Positions 1 through 8,870 of a stretch of 63,798 bases of DNA are shown here, piece by piece. Origin of the DNA: Cristatella mucedo (lineage: Eukaryota; Bryozoa; Phylactolaemata; Cristatellidae); NCBI GenBank assembly GCA_009760855.2, contig WPIO01000253.1, positions 126,001-189,798 of the forward strand, written 5' to 3'. A program made the position numbers and the translations under genes. A model generated the notes under the pieces. The model was not told the origin of the DNA, did not search any database, and saw nothing but the letters and a program-made list of their open reading frames with translations. Numbering within the stretch: position 1 is the stretch's first letter; every line of letters begins with the position of its first letter.

Positions 1-739
1 TCTATGCTGCCTAAACGATTAGATTAAGAATTGTACCGCCCTGCTGGCCTTGACCGAATTTTAGGGCAAACTAGAGCGGTTTAGCGGCGGGTAAGAATTC
101 CTTCGTCCTTAGGCAGTGAGCCAGAGAGGAGCGTGAGTGCGGTTAGAGGGCAAGGGCTTAAGAGCGAGCCAGGAAGCTCTGAGACAAGCGGTGGCCACTC
201 GGCCTTTAGAATTGGTCCAATACCAGCGGAAGCTGTAGACGTAGTTGGCGTGTGTGGAGTCCTAGTTCTTCGGTTAGGGTTTAGGCTCTGGTTCGGGCTT
301 CGTCTATTTAGGTCGTTCCCCACTGTAGACGTAAGTAGCATCACTGTGGAGACGCATTCCCTCCGCAAGAGTGCTTGAGGTGGCGTGTGTGGAGTATTCC
401 TGCCGCACTGGTGGTAACGGAGTCCTAATTCTTAGGTTAGGATTTAGGCTCCGGTTCGCGCTCCGTCTATTTATGTCGTTCCCCACTATTAACGTAAGTA
501 GCTTCTGTGTGGAGACGTATTCCCTCGGTAAGAGTGTTGGTGCTGTTGAGTACGTACGAGGAGTGTGGAGATAAAACTCATCTCGACGCACAGCGACTTT
601 GTGCGTTTGCGAATAACACTCAGTAAAATCCCCACTTTGTGTCTCGCTTTCCAATTCACGCAGCGGACTCACGACCCTCTTTAGTAACCGTTAGCAGGTC
701 AGCGCCAGAAACGCGCGTTTCGTGGCGGCCAGTTTATTA

Positions 740-892
740 AATAAGTAAATATAATTCATTTGTATAGCGCCCCAAGAGAACCTAATCTCTATTCAGGCGC
801 TTTACATATGTCTTGGGGCTCGAGCCCACGACCTCAGCCAGACCTTGGCCGTGGCGAGCGCCTTAACCGCTGGACCAATTCAGCTCGAGCGT
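740..892 (-). mobile_element. SINE2, tRNA-derived, inserted in R1
   Basis: Read on the minus strand, it starts with tRNA-like promoter boxes (A-box-like TGGTCCAGCGGTTAAGG, then B-box-like GGGCTCGAGCCCC). It ends with a segment resembling the 3' end of LINE A (GAATAGAGATTAGGTTCTC, then a GGGCGC(T) block). The other two R1 copies (near 2560 and 29170) lack this segment at the equivalent point, so they act as empty sites. It is a SINE insertion and not a functional tRNA gene, because there is no foldable anticodon arm of normal length. Confidence 0.7.
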
Positions 893-1049
893 AAGCGCGC
901 ACCGAATGGCATGAGGCGCTAGGTTACGCCGCTAGGTAAGCGGCAGGTCAAGCCTACTACGCCGAGTCTTCGGCGTTGCACCATGCTGAACTGTGGGGTA
1001 ATAGACCTGATAGGTTTGCTAGAGCTAAAGTTCGCTAGAGGTAAAGTTC

Positions 1050-1205
1050 GCCGAGCTGGTTTTGCCCAATTGTTAAGATGCTTACCTCGTTTAAGGTCTT
1101 TCCAAGGTCAAGGGCTTGAGCCCGGTGGAATATGAGCAGTGCCTGAATAGAGAGTGCGTTCGCTTAGGGCACTATGCAAACGAATTATATTTAAATAATA
1201 AAGGG
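1050..1205 (+). mobile_element. SINE2-like element inside R1
   Basis: It has a tRNA-like A-box region (TTGCCCAATTGTTAAGATGC), a B-box-like stretch (GGGCTTGAGCCCGG), and the same LINE-like tail as the copy at 740-892. The same segment is present in the R1 copy near 29345-29500, so it moved or was duplicated as part of R1. Confidence 0.6.
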
Positions 1206-1439
1206 ATCACAAAGTGAGTGACACAAAACAAGCTGAAAAGATGTTCTCTCCGGTACTTGTGACTGCTTGTGACTTGTTTAAACTTCGATGGGTTCCAATA
1301 ATGGCTTAGCTAGGTGTAAGCCCCTAGAATGGAGTTATTGCTCGAGGCTCTACGACAGAGTTGTTTCCTGCTGAGCAGTTCTTACGTGCTCTAAAACTGA
1401 GTCAGACCGGCTCTGTGTTACAATTCTATTTCAAAAAAG

Positions 1440-1848
1440 ATGTACGACACGGGTATTTGCAATTGTTGTCGGGCTAGCTGTGGCACACGTGTTCTTAATT
1501 ATGGCAAATTGAAGCTTACTGGTTAATGCTTTAAGGAACTCTGTTTAATGCACTCCAGAGTCAGTGAAACTCACCGCTCAGACAAAAGCTTGTCAGAGCC
1601 GGAAATTTGCTCACTTCCGGCTTTGGGTTGGGTCAACAATTCCGTCCGGGCAACTGCCCGTCAACTGTCCGTTGGGGCAACTGTACGTTTTCCCTAGACG
1701 ATTCGTAAGGCTTCTCTATACCGCCTCATCACGGGTTACTCCACAATCGGTTTCTAGTCGGTAAAATTCAGGAAGAGCGAATAATAAATATTTCGGCAGT
1801 CCAAATACGGCCGATCTCACGCGGCCATCACGATAACCGAAGGATGAC
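1440..1848 (+). repeat. Gypsy LTR-like repeat
   Basis: It aligns along its length with 20824-21211, which lies directly upstream of a gypsy gag. Both start TGTACGAC and share a central block around the phrase tcacgggttactccacaatc. A second block (2229-2500) matches 23270-23560 in the same order, so 1440-2500 looks like an internally deleted relative of the 20.8-23.6 kb element. The LTR assignment is inferred; no paired LTR was found. Confidence 0.5.
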
Positions 1849-2228
1849 TTTGCATAGCGACGTAACGAGGAGAGCTATGGGCTGAGGAGTGCGATTCGTG
1901 CGGGCGAGGGGAAAGGGTTGGTACGTGGCGGACGAGGGGATCGCCGAGGACTCGCACTTTGGCAATGCATGGCGTCTTACCGTGACATTACCTTGAACCT
2001 GTGACCCACGTTCCTATTTGCTGGAGGGCAGCTGGGGATTTCCCTGCGAACCGTGGTTCGCTGTCATCCGTTGCCTTCTGAAGATTCGTAGTCGCATAAG
2101 CAACAGCAGCACATATCGGCGAGCGTGGCTTGAGCGCTTTGGACTCTGAAGAGTCTCAGTATTTGTTACAGGTGACTCTGGTCCGCACTGTCTGCAGCTT
2201 TAATAAGATCCGTGGAGCTGAGCGTTGC
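1849..2228. other. No gene seen
   Basis: Unassigned sequence between the two blocks shared with the 20.8-23.6 kb gypsy relic. No coding frame or known repeat was recognised. Confidence 0.4.
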
Positions 2229-2500
2229 GGGTATTGAAGAGAGAGTTTCGAGCGACCAGACAGGATCCGAAGAAAAACAAGTGAGTTTTGAAGGCACTGC
2301 TTGCTGTACGCCTGAGCCAGCCACGACCTCTTTGTGGCTGCATAGCAAGTTTAATTAGCGGCTTCCGGAAAGGACGCATGAGTTGAGAGCGACTGATCAC
2401 CTTCTTATCTTTTTTTTGGGTGTAGTTATCGTGCAGTTAGCCGATGGTTAGTGGAGCCGGCTGCGCGGGTCGCTGGAAGTTTGAGTAAAATAGTTTCAGT
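2229..2500 (+). repeat. Repeat shared with 23270-23560
   Basis: It starts at a shared ggtatt and runs through the shared gtgagttttgaaggcact to the end of the paired block. In the 23-kb copy this sequence follows a reverse transcriptase remnant directly, so it is probably the 3' part of a deleted gypsy-type element. Confidence 0.55.
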
Positions 2501-2509
2501 TAGCACTAA

Positions 2510-2650
2510 GTAGGTCAGCGCCAGAAACACTCGTTTTGTGGCGGCCTGCTTATTTCGCGTAAGCCGCACCGAACGGCACTGGGTGCTAGATTAAGCCGCT
2601 CGGTAGGCGGCAGGTTAAGCCTACTCCGCCAAGTCTTCGGCGTTAAAAAA
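2510..2650 (+). repeat. R1 fragment
   Basis: It matches the R1 interval about 690-978 but lacks the 153-bp SINE2. It ends at the GGCGTT following the R1 hairpin, after which LINE A sequence begins. Confidence 0.65.
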
Positions 2651-2652
2651 CC

Positions 2653-3058
2653 ATGCAGCTAGGCTTGTCTGTCGTGAGCATTGCAGTTGACACCTCACAT
2701 CACTTCTCGCCTACCTGAACTGGCTCCCAGTCGAGCAACTCATCAACTTCAAGGTTTTGTTACTCACTTTTAGGGACCTCAATTTTGTGCCTTTGACTCC
2801 AGCCTTCCTATCAAATGTACTTCCACACAAATCTAAACTTCTTACCGCCACTTTTCGGAACCTAAATGTATACCCAGACGTCATGCAAAATGAAAATCCT
2901 TTGGAGGATGCGTCATTAGTTCGTATGCTCCCAAAGCCTGGAACTCACTTCCGACTAGCGTCACGGCATCCCCTGACTTGACAGCATTTAAAAAGGAATT
3001 AAAAACGCACCTAATCAAGGCCAACATTTAGTGGGTCCCTTTGATTTGATCTTTATCT
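2653..3058 (+). mobile_element. LINE A, 3' fragment
   Basis: It is colinear with the C-terminal part of ORF2 and the 3' UTR of the longer LINE A copies (for example 39900-40270), including the phrases gacttcaaggttttg-like and catttagtgggtccct. Heavily diverged and 5' truncated. Confidence 0.75.
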
Positions 3059-3074
3059 ATTGTATTGTATTGTA

Positions 3075-3495
3075 TCTCGGTTTGTAACACCACAAAGTCA
3101 TAAAGACTATGTGGGTGTTACGCAGAAGAGTTTTGTATAGTGCAATCACAGCCTAAGCGGCTTTTAGTTCGCATTTGGTAGCCAAAAGACTTCATCACAC
3201 AGAACAAAGAGAAACTAGAAAGCATATAAGAGTCAGGAGAGCAGTTGAGGTAGTGAGTAGCATGGAAGTAGCAGCTGAGGACCGCTGAAAGGATGAGCCA
3301 TAGTTGGCAGCAGAAGAGTAGTTGAGTTGTCGCTGCGTAAGAATTGTAGACGCGAATTCCAAAGTCTAGGACCTGCTGAGCTAAAGCTTCTGTTGCCAAC
3401 GGTCTTCCGAATAGGACCGGAGGGCGCGAAGAGGCTGAAACTGGTGCAGCAGTTCAGATAGGTACGAAGGAGCCAAGCCGTGTTGGGCTTTGTGG
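3075..3495 (-). mobile_element. LINE B, 3' part of a copy split by an LTR element
   Basis: Minus-strand LINE ORF2 C-terminus and 3' UTR. The same sequence recurs at 12130-12585, 36180-36490, 42690-43290 and 25770-26600. The copy stops at 3495 where an LTR begins and resumes at 5071 on the other side. Confidence 0.75.
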
Positions 3496-3758
3496 TGTTA
3501 CGTTACCGTGTCTCTGTCTGCAGCAGCGCTAGTGGAGTCTCACTGAGGTACGAAGACACGAGCCGGTGAACGTGACTCTCGTCTTTATTCCCCTAGCTGG
3601 TACATATACAAGCTAGGGGCAGACTCTCCACTGATAAGGGAGTGCATCTGTGGTGAGCCACTGTGGTGGGCCACATGCAGAGGCTGCACTGAGTCAATTG
3701 ATCAACCACCTGCTGCAGGTGGGGCATACATTAGTGGCCGAGAAGCAACAGGCTCACA
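3496..3758 (-). repeat. 3' LTR of the 3.5-5.1 kb element
   Basis: About 263 bp, matching 4801-5070 with scattered substitutions and small indels. On the plus strand it begins TGTTACG and ends GGCTCACA. Confidence 0.8.
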
Positions 3759-3778
3759 AAACATTCCTTCCCCCATTG
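3759..3778 (-). other. Polypurine tract of the LTR element
   Basis: Pyrimidine run on the plus strand (ttccttccccc). On the element's sense strand it is purine rich and abuts the start of the 3' LTR, the usual site of plus-strand DNA priming. Confidence 0.6.
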
Positions 3779-3898
3779 AATGTCAAAAAACCACATAGTC
3801 CGCTAGCCTGACAGAGGAGGGGCGGCAATTGCGGCTCGATACTCGTGCAGGCTAGACCAGACTCGAGCCATGGTGCGACTCTCATCAGCTGCCTGGGC

Positions 3899-4786
3899 CT
3901 AGTAACCGGATACTTCCGCCTCGCCGCTTACCACAATCTCGCCGTGCTCCTCTGCACTCTGGGTCGAGATGCTAGTGCGGAGGCTGTAAACTACGAAGAA
4001 GCTCTCGTCACTGAGCTCCGCTTCCAAGACGTCGCTCTCTCGGGCCCTCTTTGCCGCCGAGATGCCCTCCGCTGCTGCGACGCTCACACTGTTGCGCTTC
4101 GCCGCCGAGATGTCGCTCGCTTGGGCCGCTTGCGCCTTTTCGCAGGCACCTATCGCCTCGCCGCTGCCCACGATCGCCACGCCGCTGGAAGCCGTCGTAA
4201 GATGCACCTCCGTATACTCTGGCTGCTGCTGCCACTGCGCACCTACGTTGTTCAGGCGCTCTTTGGCTATTGTGGCTACTACGTCGGAAGCGGTCCCATA
4301 CCTGCTTCCTCCACCGGTATTGCCGACTAATAGCTTCGGCAGCCGAATGAGTTCCGTTCGCCTGAGTGAATCTTGCGGGCAGTTGACAGTGGGGTTGACC
4401 GTTGATGCAGCTGGCTCGTCGCCCAGCTTTGTTCCGGTCTCGGCTCCGGCGAGCTGCTCCTGCTCCAGCCGAAACCTTTCGGCCTCAAGCTCGGCCTCAT
4501 CATCCGTCAACCGTGAGAAAATCAGGATTAATTCGTTTCCCAGCTTGTGGTAATCTTGCTTTACGTCGGCCGGCTGACCCTACATACTGTGTATCGCCAT
4601 ATCGCCGAGACACACTGGGACAACATGTTTCAGCGGCATCAAAATCTTTAGCCTTGCTACGGCCTTGTCAAGAGTTAGTAGCCAAGGCATAAAGTCCGGT
4701 CTGCCGTTGAACATTTCGTACCTCAGTATAGGCGTCCCATATACACCGTAGAACGTCTGGTACTTATTTCGGCTTGAGTAAACCAC
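3899..4786 (-). pseudogene. Gag-like relic of the LTR element
   Basis: Two consecutive minus-strand frames (4786-4580, then 4510-3899) give a charged N-terminal region. It includes an acidic, glutamate-rich helical stretch (DDEAELEAERFRLEQEQ) followed by an Ala-rich segment with short internal repeats (ISAAKR occurs twice). Position just inside the 5' LTR and primer binding site argues for gag, although no zinc knuckle or capsid motif is visible. The frame change between the two parts indicates decay. The family is not recognised. Confidence 0.45.
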
Positions 4787-4798
4787 TCTCTGCTACCA
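4787..4798 (-). other. Primer binding site, initiator tRNA-Met type
   Basis: The plus strand reads ctctctgctacca two bases inside the LTR. Its complement pairs with the conserved 3' end of eukaryotic initiator tRNA-Met (CTCTGCTACCA). Confidence 0.7.
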
Positions 4799-4800
4799 AT

Positions 4801-5070
4801 TGTTATGTTACTGTGTCTCCGTCTGCAGCAGGGCTAGTGGAGTCTCACGGAGGCACGAAGACACGAGCCGGTGAACGTGACTCTCGTCTTTATTCCCCTA
4901 GTCGGTACATATACGAACTAGGAGCTGACTCACCACAGATAAAGGAGTGCATCTGTGGTGAGCCACTGTGGTGGGCCACATGCTTACATCAAAGGCTACA
5001 CTGAGTCAATTGCTCAACCACCTACTGTAGGTGGGGCATATATTAGTGGCCGAGAAGCAACAGGTTCACA
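4801..5070 (-). repeat. 5' LTR of the 3.5-5.1 kb element
   Basis: Direct repeat of 3496-3758; it begins TGTTATG and ends GGTTCACA on the plus strand. Confidence 0.8.
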
Positions 5071-5334
5071 CAAAATCAAGTCAGCATAAGAACGTTGCTC
5101 TGTATCCGTTGCTCAATCGTCATCTATCCAAGTTCTTTTAGCAAAGGAGACACGTGCTCATACCTCCGGGACTTGAAGACTAGCCTTGCAGCCATATTCA
5201 CAGTCAATTGCAGTGGCCTAGTTGCTTTCTTTGGTAGCCCAACCAAAAGGGAATTGCAATAACCAAGCCGAGACAGAACTAAGGAGCTAGTTAACTTTGT
5301 AGCCGAGTTCACGGGTGCTAGCCTATTCCCACTA
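5071..5334 (-). mobile_element. LINE B, ORF2 C-terminal segment
   Basis: The minus strand encodes the typical post-RT LINE motif (LGYCNSLLVGLP, then LQLTVNMAARLV). It continues from the segment at 6039-6830 and continues into 3075-3495; two LTR elements separate the three pieces. Confidence 0.7.
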
Positions 5335-6038
5335 GGGCCCCCTACTATCTATGTCCGTTCTCGGTCTTCATGCGGAGCCCACCGGCAAAAGCGATTCATG
5401 GATGATTGACCGGGAACAAAACACTTTATATAATACATACGCATGCGCTATACAAAGGGGGGAGTAGACAAGTCTACAGGGGAAGGTGCTACGCACGGTA
5501 AACTACAGGGGCGCGAGATGACGCGGCAAGAGCGTTACAGATGTGTTAGTTGGTCAGTCGGCTTCAGCAGTACTGCCGTTGTACCGACTCCGAATCCAAC
5601 AGTACGAGTGAACACCATAAAAATTCGGCTAGCTGAGTAACTGCTTGGCAAGTCGGAGTCGACGTCCATTACAGTCGAGAGCTTCCGCCGAAAGACGCCA
5701 ACACACGGGGGGAGGTCACGAACAAGCTACACGGGGAAAGCGGAATGTACAAATCAAAACAACGAGCGTGCTATCCAGCTCCGCTCGGGCCTTGGGTACT
5801 CGTCGCCTTGCGTGTGTGGCCGCATCGCCGGAGCACGCCTGCAACTATCCAGGTGCATAACTCAGCGAGACATGGAGCCTCCAACACCACAACTTACTCG
5901 ACCAACTTCTCCTACCCAAGAGTTTCGGCGACCTCCTGTCACCTCACATTGTTCCATGCCGTAGTTCCAACCCCGGCCTAGCCCCTGACCCTCTGTACAG
6001 CCGTCCGGTATCAGCCAACCGAACCTAGCCTGTGTACA
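5335..6038 (-). repeat. LTR-like repeat (possible solo LTR) inside LINE B
   Basis: It is the inverted counterpart of about 56508-57200. On the minus strand it starts TGTACACAGG and shares a core (cggcggaagctt, gcgtgctccggcgatg) and a downstream gcgcatgcgt with the other copy. It lies exactly between two adjacent pieces of a LINE B ORF2, so it is an insertion. No internal retroviral genes adjoin it. The low-coordinate edge is approximate. Confidence 0.55.
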
Positions 6039-6830
6039 ACTTTTTTTTTCCAGCCGCTGTGGAAAATAGCTCCGAATTTTGGACTGGGATCGGATGTGAT
6101 GGCTATCTGTAGAAGCAGTCTTCTGAATGAAGCATTTAAACTTTAGGCAGCTGTTGAAAACGACACCCATATTTTGAGCACGTGGTGATGGTCGCACAAC
6201 AGCATCATTTATTAGAAGAGCAAACCCTTTTAATCCAGCCACACGCTAAGGGTGTCCTATGAGCAGCAGTTCAGTTCTATTGTCAGTAAGTTTCAAAACG
6301 TTGTTCGACATCCAGGATCGAATGTCGGCAAGGCAAGCATTCAGTTTCTCAGTTGCTGCAGCAGATTCAGACGGTTTGAAGGACAAATACACCTGAGTAT
6401 CGTCAGAATAAAAGTGATATCCTATTCCATAAACCGAAATCACTTTTTGAGTATAAATAAAGACTAGCAAGAGACCGAGTGCAGACCCTTGAGAGACTCC
6501 ACAGGTGACCGGTAGCTTGGGTGAGACCTGACCCCCAAACGACACGGTTTGAACACGATCAGACAAGTGCGATTTAAACGACGATAGTGCTTCGTCTGCC
6601 AGTCCGATCGTTGTTTTCGGGCGATCAAGTAGAACGTAATGATCAATGGTGTCGAAGGCAGGTGAAATCTCTACCAGAGCTAGGGCAGTGACATTTCCGT
6701 CATCGTTGCCACGCATAATGTTATTATTAACACGGAGGAGAGCAGTTTCAGTGGCGTTCATCATCTTTAACCCCGATTGAAATGCTTCTGACATTTTATT
6801 CTATTGGGGAGTCAGACCTCTCAGCTTTGG
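6039..6830 (-). pseudogene. LINE B reverse transcriptase fragment
   Basis: The minus-strand frame at 6794-6246 carries the RT palm order: FQSGLKMMNATETALLRV, then FDTIDHYVLL, then a degraded G-SQGS motif, then YHFYSDDTQVYLSF. The catalytic box is YSDD, where YADD is usual. The next frame (6242-6060) continues with the LGVVF and IRSYF motifs that follow RT in CR1/L2-type LINEs. Frameshifts and missing N-terminal domains make it non-functional. Confidence 0.8.
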
Positions 6831-6834
6831 CCAG

Positions 6835-7090
6835 TAAAAGGTTTACCGTCTTATAATATGCTTATGCTTACGGATATACATGCTGCCAGTAAGTACAAGT
6901 ATGTACATGCTGCCAGTAAGTAAACCTGCATGCCGACCGTGAGCATGTCACCCCTAATGTTATGTTATTCAAGTTGTTTATTGAGCATGCTTCCACTAAC
7001 CAGTCGATCGTCCTTCCTATGTAAAATGCAAAGTGCCAATAAAGAGATTGAGTTATCTGAGGGTGCTATATAAAATGTATTATTATTATT
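6835..7090 (+). mobile_element. LINE A 3' UTR and tail
   Basis: It holds the two catgctgccagtaa repeats, then catgtcacccctaa, the terminal block (aaagagattgagttatctga) and an (ATT)n tail, as in the tails near 13310, 40500 and 41870. Confidence 0.7.
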
Positions 7091-8690
7091 AGTAATATTT
7101 GTGCATTAGTTATGAAAATACAATGGAACAGCTTGATTCTTGGATACAGGTCAACAACGTGTTAGAATAGATGGGCGCTGGATCAATGCAATCAGATTTC
7201 GGAGAGCTGCATTCGTCATCGCACTTGCATGTTCGTTAGATGATTAGTATCGCTGCTTCGGTTTACCGGGTGTTTGAATTTGGGTGGGATAGGTGGTTTC
7301 GGTTAAAGCTTGCTGTTGCACACTATTATTATTGTGAGCTGCTAAAAAGCGAACGTACCAGATTGAGCTGGTATTTGTGATTTCACGCTTACCTTTGATC
7401 ATGGGTTTGAGGCATACTGGTTATCTCTTGCAGCACGCTCCGTGGTGTTCTATTCCGGCCGGACTACTTAACTAACTAGACGAACTTTCAAAGTATTCCA
7501 TCCATGATTTCTGTAGTTATATTAGCGTTGTAAAATCGTGGAGATAGCAGACTTGTTCTCAACCGGTCAGATTAAGTGTTGCAAAAGCGATCGTATTTGT
7601 ATAGCTATTGTTTACGGTTTGCCAATTTGTTTTATTGGCTTTCCGTTCTAGAGACATTCTTGGACTTCTAACTTTGCCCGTCTAAAATTGGTATGGTTAT
7701 GATTAAACCCTCAGCAACTTACGCGTCCTTAAAGGAATGACCGCATCCTTGATTAGTCCGTGCTTCTACTAATAAGTTGCGATTGGAGCCTGGCTAACAG
7801 TAGCTCGTCGGTATTTTCTTATTTATTTATATAATGATCGCGTGATTCTTGTATTAGACGTGCAAAATAGGTCTTGAGTCCAGCTATTTCGAGTGGATGT
7901 TGCTGGTTTTCTGTGCATTTGAGATTATTTGCTTTATATCATAGTTAGCAATTATAATAACTATAATTATAACAATTTTATGTTTGTGATATTTCGTTAT
8001 GGTCGCAACTTAAAATTTGGACTTTTGGAACAAATAATAGCAAGTAAGCAAGCGTGCTGCTTTCTCCGTATTGAGCATAGGAGCAACATGCCATGGGCAG
8101 TTTGCACCAATCTGGAGCTGAGCAACGGGCTTCTAGCCAACTTCTGAAGTCGCTGCTTGAGATGAATCTCGTTGGTCCATCGTAGCATTGAAACAGCCGT
8201 CATGCGTTGGTTAAAGAATCTGATTGGTCGTTTGTTATCTCGCTTGTGTTGGTAGTGAAATGATGATGTTATTGACCCTCTCGAGTTAGCTCGTTGACGG
8301 AGCCTGAGAGTCACCACTCTCTGATCGTTGACAAGTGGTATTCACTCAGAGGCGAATTCTTCGTTGGTCCAGCAGAATAGGTTTATATGACATGTAATGT
8401 GGTCAAGAATAGGATTATAGTAGAAAAGCACAAGTCTTTGGCCGAGGTGAGTTTTCTTTACAAGTACGATATGCATGGCTCAAATAGACTATTAGAAATA
8501 GTAATTTAAAGGGTAGATTAAGTTATAGAGCTTCACCGAGTTGGAAACAAGTATCGGTTCACCGATCAAAACGCTGTTTTTATAAAGTGGATTAAGTGCC
8601 ATAGAGGCTGCCACTCGCTTGCAACCGGCAAAAAAAGGAAACTTTTTTCAGGATTCTAACGAGAGTTGTGATATGTATGAGCGTCTGAAC
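7091..8690. other. AT-rich stretch without a recognised gene
   Basis: No convincing exon, LINE, LTR or SINE signature. Short open frames here have neither splice context nor family motifs. Confidence 0.4.
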
Positions 8691-8699
8691 CCCTGGGTA

Positions 8700-8870
8700 A
8701 TCACCCCGGGACGAGAGAAATACTACTAATAATAACGAGGATGCCCTTGGTAAAGCACCCTCAGAGAACTCAGTCTCTCTTTCTAGGCACTTTACATTTG
8801 CTGCAAATGGAAACTCGATTGAATGTTGATTAATATCATGATTATTAAACAATAGTATATTATTATATTT
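8700..8870 (-). mobile_element. LINE tail
   Basis: Minus-strand terminal block of LINE A (agcaccctcagagaactcag, then tttctaggcactttacattt on the plus strand) next to an ATT-type tail. Confidence 0.65.

Larger units (their letters stand above)
1..1275 (+). repeat. R1 repeat, copy 1
   Basis: This block is a diverged copy of 28124-29571 in the same orientation; shorter fragments lie at 2510-2650 (+) and 16268-16720 (-). Within it, a unit of about 158 bp is present twice in tandem (about 240-395 and 396-560), while the 28-kb copy has it once. A 7-bp hairpin (ACGCCGA, loop gtct, TCGGCGT) lies at 959-976, and two fragments end at that point. No convincing protein is encoded. It contains a SINE2 insertion at 740-892 and a second SINE2-like segment at 1050-1205. 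The left edge may lie outside the window. Confidence 0.75.
3496..5070 (-). mobile_element. Short LTR retrotransposon inserted in LINE B
   Basis: Two direct repeats of about 265 bp (3496-3758 and 4801-5070) flank about 1.04 kb. On the minus strand the 5' LTR is 4801-5070. Just inside it lies TGGTAGCAGAGAG, which pairs with the CTCTGCTACCA 3' end of initiator tRNA-Met (primer binding site). A purine-rich tract (GGGGGAAGGAATG on the minus strand) sits just inside the other LTR. The LTRs open TG and close CA. The internal region holds only a gag-like relic, with no pol, so the element is non-autonomous. No clean target duplication was found. Confidence 0.8.

Noticed and set aside
268-300. Telomere-like ttagggttta motif
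   Set aside because: It occurs once per R1 unit and is not a tandem TTAGGG array.
3845-4553. Plus-strand frames of 161 and 163 codons at 3.8-4.6 kb
   Set aside because: They oppose the gag-like minus strand inside an LTR element whose primer site and polypurine tract fix its direction as minus.
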